A DNA stretch of 64,000 bases. It comes from Roseicitreum antarcticum (lineage in GTDB: Bacteria; Pseudomonadota; Alphaproteobacteria; Rhodobacterales; Rhodobacteraceae). This document shows positions 62,192-64,000 of the stretch, one piece after another. The notes beneath the pieces were generated by a model. It saw only the letters and a list, made by a program, of their open reading frames with translations. It ran no database searches and was not told where the DNA came from. The position numbers and the translations under genes are program-made. Location of the stretch: positions 248,001 through 312,000 of the forward strand of contig NZ_CP061502.1 in the NCBI RefSeq assembly GCF_014681765.1, read 5' to 3'. Each line of letters begins with the position of its first letter. Within the stretch, counting starts at the first letter, position 1.

Positions 62192-62324
62192 CAATGGCCT
62201 CGCGGGGGTCTTGTGCGGCGGGTCGCGTCTGGCTCAGGCAAGGATTGGCGCGCAGCCTGTCCGACCGAACGCCTGAGGCATCGCGTTTTCGCCGCATGCC
62301 GTAACGGCAGGGCAGATCGGCAAA

Positions 62325-62352
62325 GGGGCGCGCGCATGTTGGCGCGCGCCCC
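62325..62352 (-). other. Intercistronic stem-loop behind the SBP gene
   Basis: GGGGCGCGCGC and GCGCGCGCCCC form a perfect 11-base stem with a six-base loop in the gap between ytfQ and ytfR, 16 bases past the ytfQ stop. It matches the stems behind the other SBP genes and has no T run. Confidence 0.7.
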
Positions 62353-62367
62353 CTGCGTCAGGTGGTA

Positions 62368-63321
62368 TCAGTAGCCCAGATCCTTGCGGGCCTCATATTC
62401 ACCGGCGGGATCATCAGACTGCGTATACAGTTTTGATTCCGTCTGGATGAACTTTTCGGGCATCGTGCCGTCGGCGAAATAGGCCTCCAGCGCGTCGAAT
62501 GCCGGGCCCGCCATGTTCGGCGTCAGTTCAACCGTGGCATTCGCCTCACCCGCCGCCAGTGCCTGGAAGATGTCAGGTACAGCGTCGATGGACACAACCA
62601 GAATATCCTCGCCCGGGTTCAGCCCGGCTTCCTTGATAGCCTGGATGGCGCCCACGGCCATGTCGTCGTTGTGAGCATAAAGCGCGCAGATATCGGCGCC
62701 GCCGTTTTCAGCCTGAAGGAAGCTTTCCATCACCTCCTTGCCGCGCGTGCGGGTGAAATCGCCGGTCTGGCTGCGCACGATCTCGATATTGTCGGCGTCG
62801 GCGATGCCCTGCTCGAACCCGTTCTTGCGGTCGATGGCCGGGGAAGATCCCGTGGTGCCCTGCAGCTCGACCACGCGGCATTCCGCGCCGTCCACGGCTT
62901 CGACCAGCCATTCGCCCGCAACCCGGCCTTCGTGCACCAGGTCAGAGCCTACAGCCGTCAGGTAAAGTTCGGGCGCGCTGTCGACCATGCGGTCCAACAA
63001 GACGACCGGGATCTCAGCCTCGGCGGCTTCCTCCAGCACCGAATCCCAGCCGGTGGCAACGACCGGGGCGACCAGGATCGCATCGACGCCCTGCGCGATA
63101 AACGACTTGATCGCAGCGATCTGGTTTTCCTGCCGCTGCTGCGCATCAGAGAAACGCAGGTCGATACCGCGCCGTTCGGCCTCTTGCATCGTCACGGTGG
63201 TTTCGGCGGCACGCCAGCCGGATTCAGACCCGATCTGCGAAAAGCCGATGGTCTGTGCCTGCGCCGACAGCGCACCAAAAGTCGCAATGGCCGCGCTGGC
63301 CATCAGAGTTCTTCTAAGCAT
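62368..63321 (-). CDS. ytfQ: Galactofuranose-binding protein YtfQ
   Basis: A 317-residue periplasmic binding protein very close to E. coli YtfQ. It shares TIGFSQIGSESGWRAAET, IAPVVATGW-like (VAPVVATGWDSVL), VELQGTTGSSPAIDRK, GDFTRTRGKEVMESF and VELTPNMAGPAFDALE. The signal peptide is MLRRTLMASAAIATFGALSA with cleavage near AQA. It is the first gene of the operon ytfQ-ytfR-ytfT-yjfF-gntR and takes up galactofuranose, or a related furanose, in the periplasm. Confidence 0.94.
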   Translation of the reverse strand: MLRRTLMASAAIATFGALSAQAQTIGFSQIGSESGWRAAETTVTMQEAERRGIDLRFSDAQQRQENQIAAIKSFIAQGVDAILVAPVVATGWDSVLEEAAEAEIPVVLLDRMVDSAPELYLTAVGSDLVHEGRVAGEWLVEAVDGAECRVVELQGTTGSSPAIDRKNGFEQGIADADNIEIVRSQTGDFTRTRGKEVMESFLQAENGGADICALYAHNDDMAVGAIQAIKEAGLNPGEDILVVSIDAVPDIFQALAAGEANATVELTPNMAGPAFDALEAYFADGTMPEKFIQTESKLYTQSDDPAGEYEARKDLGY

Positions 63322-63377
63322 TGAAATCCTCCCGAGATCTCTCTGGCCCCCTCCGGACCTGAGTCGGAATAAATACT

Positions 63378-63384
63378 ATTATAT
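63378..63384 (-). promoter_or_regulatory. Possible -10 element of ytfQ
   Basis: Read on the minus strand the AT-rich stretch GTATATAATAGTATTTATTC contains TATAAT about 60 bases upstream of ytfQ. I do not see a well-spaced -35 box, so the promoter may depend on an activator, or the site may be an operator of the GntR regulator. Confidence 0.35.
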
Positions 63385-63427
63385 ACATTCGGGCAAGAAA
63401 TTTTTCTGTCACAGGTTGTGCGGGGTT

Positions 63428-63458
63428 CCGCGCCGGGGACCAAACGGCCCCGGCGCGG
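63428..63458 (-). terminator. Terminator behind secF
   Basis: CCGCGCCGGGG and CCCCGGCGCGG form an 11-base stem with a nine-base loop. It lies directly behind the minus-strand secF gene and before the ytfQ promoter region. Confidence 0.6.
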
Positions 63459-63464
63459 GTCTTG

Positions 63465-64000
63465 TCATTCGCCCGGGACGGGTGCGGCGACGGCGCCCAA
63501 CGCCACCGGCCCGCGCGCGGCAAGCCACGCCAGCACCGGCCCGGATACGAACAGCGACGACGCGGTGGCGATCACCATGCCCGCGATCATCGGCCAGGCA
63601 AAGCCCGCCACCGCAGGCCCACCCCACAGCGCCATGGGCAACAGCGCGGCCAGTGTGGTGCCAGAGGTGAAGATGCAGCGCGCCAGTACCTGGCTGAGGC
63701 TGCGGTCGATGACCTGCGCCAAATCCGCACCGCCGCTGCTATGGAGGTTTTCGCGGATACGGTCATAGACCACCACCTTGTCGTTGACCGAATAGCCGAT
63801 CAGCGTCAGCACCGCGATGATGGTGGTCAGGTTGACCTCCCACCCGGTGATGGCGATGACGCCGAAGGTCTTGGTGACATCAAGGAACAGCACCGCGATG
63901 GCCCCGGCGGCAAACTGCCATTCAAACCGCACCCAGATATAGACCAGCATCGCCAGCACTGCGAGCGCCAGCGCGATCAGCCCGGTGGTGGCCAACTCTC
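63465..64000 (-). CDS. secF: Protein translocase subunit SecF (C-terminal part; 5' end outside the window)
   Basis: The frame is open to the right edge, so the start is outside. The visible 178 residues hold the last membrane helices with the conserved FDxTKTFGVIAITGWEVNLTTIIAV-type segment (here LFLDVTKTFGVI), the LTLIGYSVNDKVVVYDRIREN motif and the Thr-rich FTSGTTLAAL helix. SecF works with SecD and YajC to drive protein export by proton flow. It marks a core chromosomal neighbour of the accessory genes. Confidence 0.94.
   Translation of the reverse strand, partial: ELATTGLIALALAVLAMLVYIWVRFEWQFAAGAIAVLFLDVTKTFGVIAITGWEVNLTTIIAVLTLIGYSVNDKVVVYDRIRENLHSSGGADLAQVIDRSLSQVLARCIFTSGTTLAALLPMALWGGPAVAGFAWPMIAGMVIATASSLFVSGPVLAWLAARGPVALGAVAAPVPGE

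Noticed and set aside
1-64000. tRNA, rRNA, CRISPR array, insertion sequence or phage genes
   Set aside because: I saw no transposase or integrase motif, no regularly spaced repeats, and no tRNA-like or rRNA stretch while reading both strands by eye; a dedicated search could still find a missed tRNA.

Overview
The window is GC-rich, densely coded DNA from an alphaproteobacterium, most likely of the Rhodobacteraceae/Roseobacteraceae. The evidence is the many substrate-binding-protein (SBP) dependent ABC transporters, operons joined by ATGA overlaps, an EcfG-type stress sigma factor, a hydroxyproline pathway and the GAF/Fis regulator next to an aldehyde dehydrogenase. The secF fragment at the right edge argues for the chromosome. 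No tRNA, rRNA, insertion sequence or CRISPR array was seen.

Layout. 1-6019: end of a peptide ABC transporter operon (two ATPases) followed by a large alpha/beta hydrolase, a gamma-glutamyltransferase and a flavin reductase-like protein. 6345-17454: a complete 2-deoxyribose-type catabolic operon (DeoR regulator, SBP, ATPase, two permeases, DUF4432 mutarotase-like protein, PfkB sugar kinase, DeoC aldolase, two-module aldehyde dehydrogenase). 17699-25501: a divergent carbohydrate locus (MalK-type ATPase against GntR regulator, esterase, SBP, two permeases, epimerase, Gfo/Idh/MocA dehydrogenase). 25615-28227: a small membrane protein, a DUF302 protein and a hipBA toxin-antitoxin pair. 28420-31127: an ExaC-type aldehyde dehydrogenase and an AcoR-like regulator without an AAA+ domain.

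31331-41661 is a stress island: two DUF892 ferritin-like proteins, a KatE catalase remnant that has lost its heme domain, a proline-rich small protein, a PHB-depolymerase-like esterase, a 1451-residue CheB-CheR-PAS-kinase-REC-REC-LuxR protein and an EcfG-like sigma factor. Four of these genes have a GGAAC-N16/17-(C/G)GTT promoter of the EcfG type, which suggests one regulon.

41811-48272: gdhA, then an Ugp-type transporter operon with a TIM-barrel isomerase on the minus strand. 48635-52630: phnA, a luciferase-like oxidoreductase, a pentapeptide-repeat protein, a tandem DUF1428 protein and an HxlR regulator. 52697-57791: a hydroxyproline/imino-acid catabolic cluster (FAD dehydrogenase, epimerase, DapA-like deaminase, XRE-cupin regulator, Ldh-type reductase). 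57971-63321: GntR regulator and the ytfQ-ytfR-ytfT-yjfF galactofuranose-type transporter. 63465-64000: C-terminal part of secF.

Shared themes are uptake followed by catabolism of sugars, amino acids and peptides, each with a local regulator, and a GC-rich stem-loop in the gap directly behind all four SBP genes.
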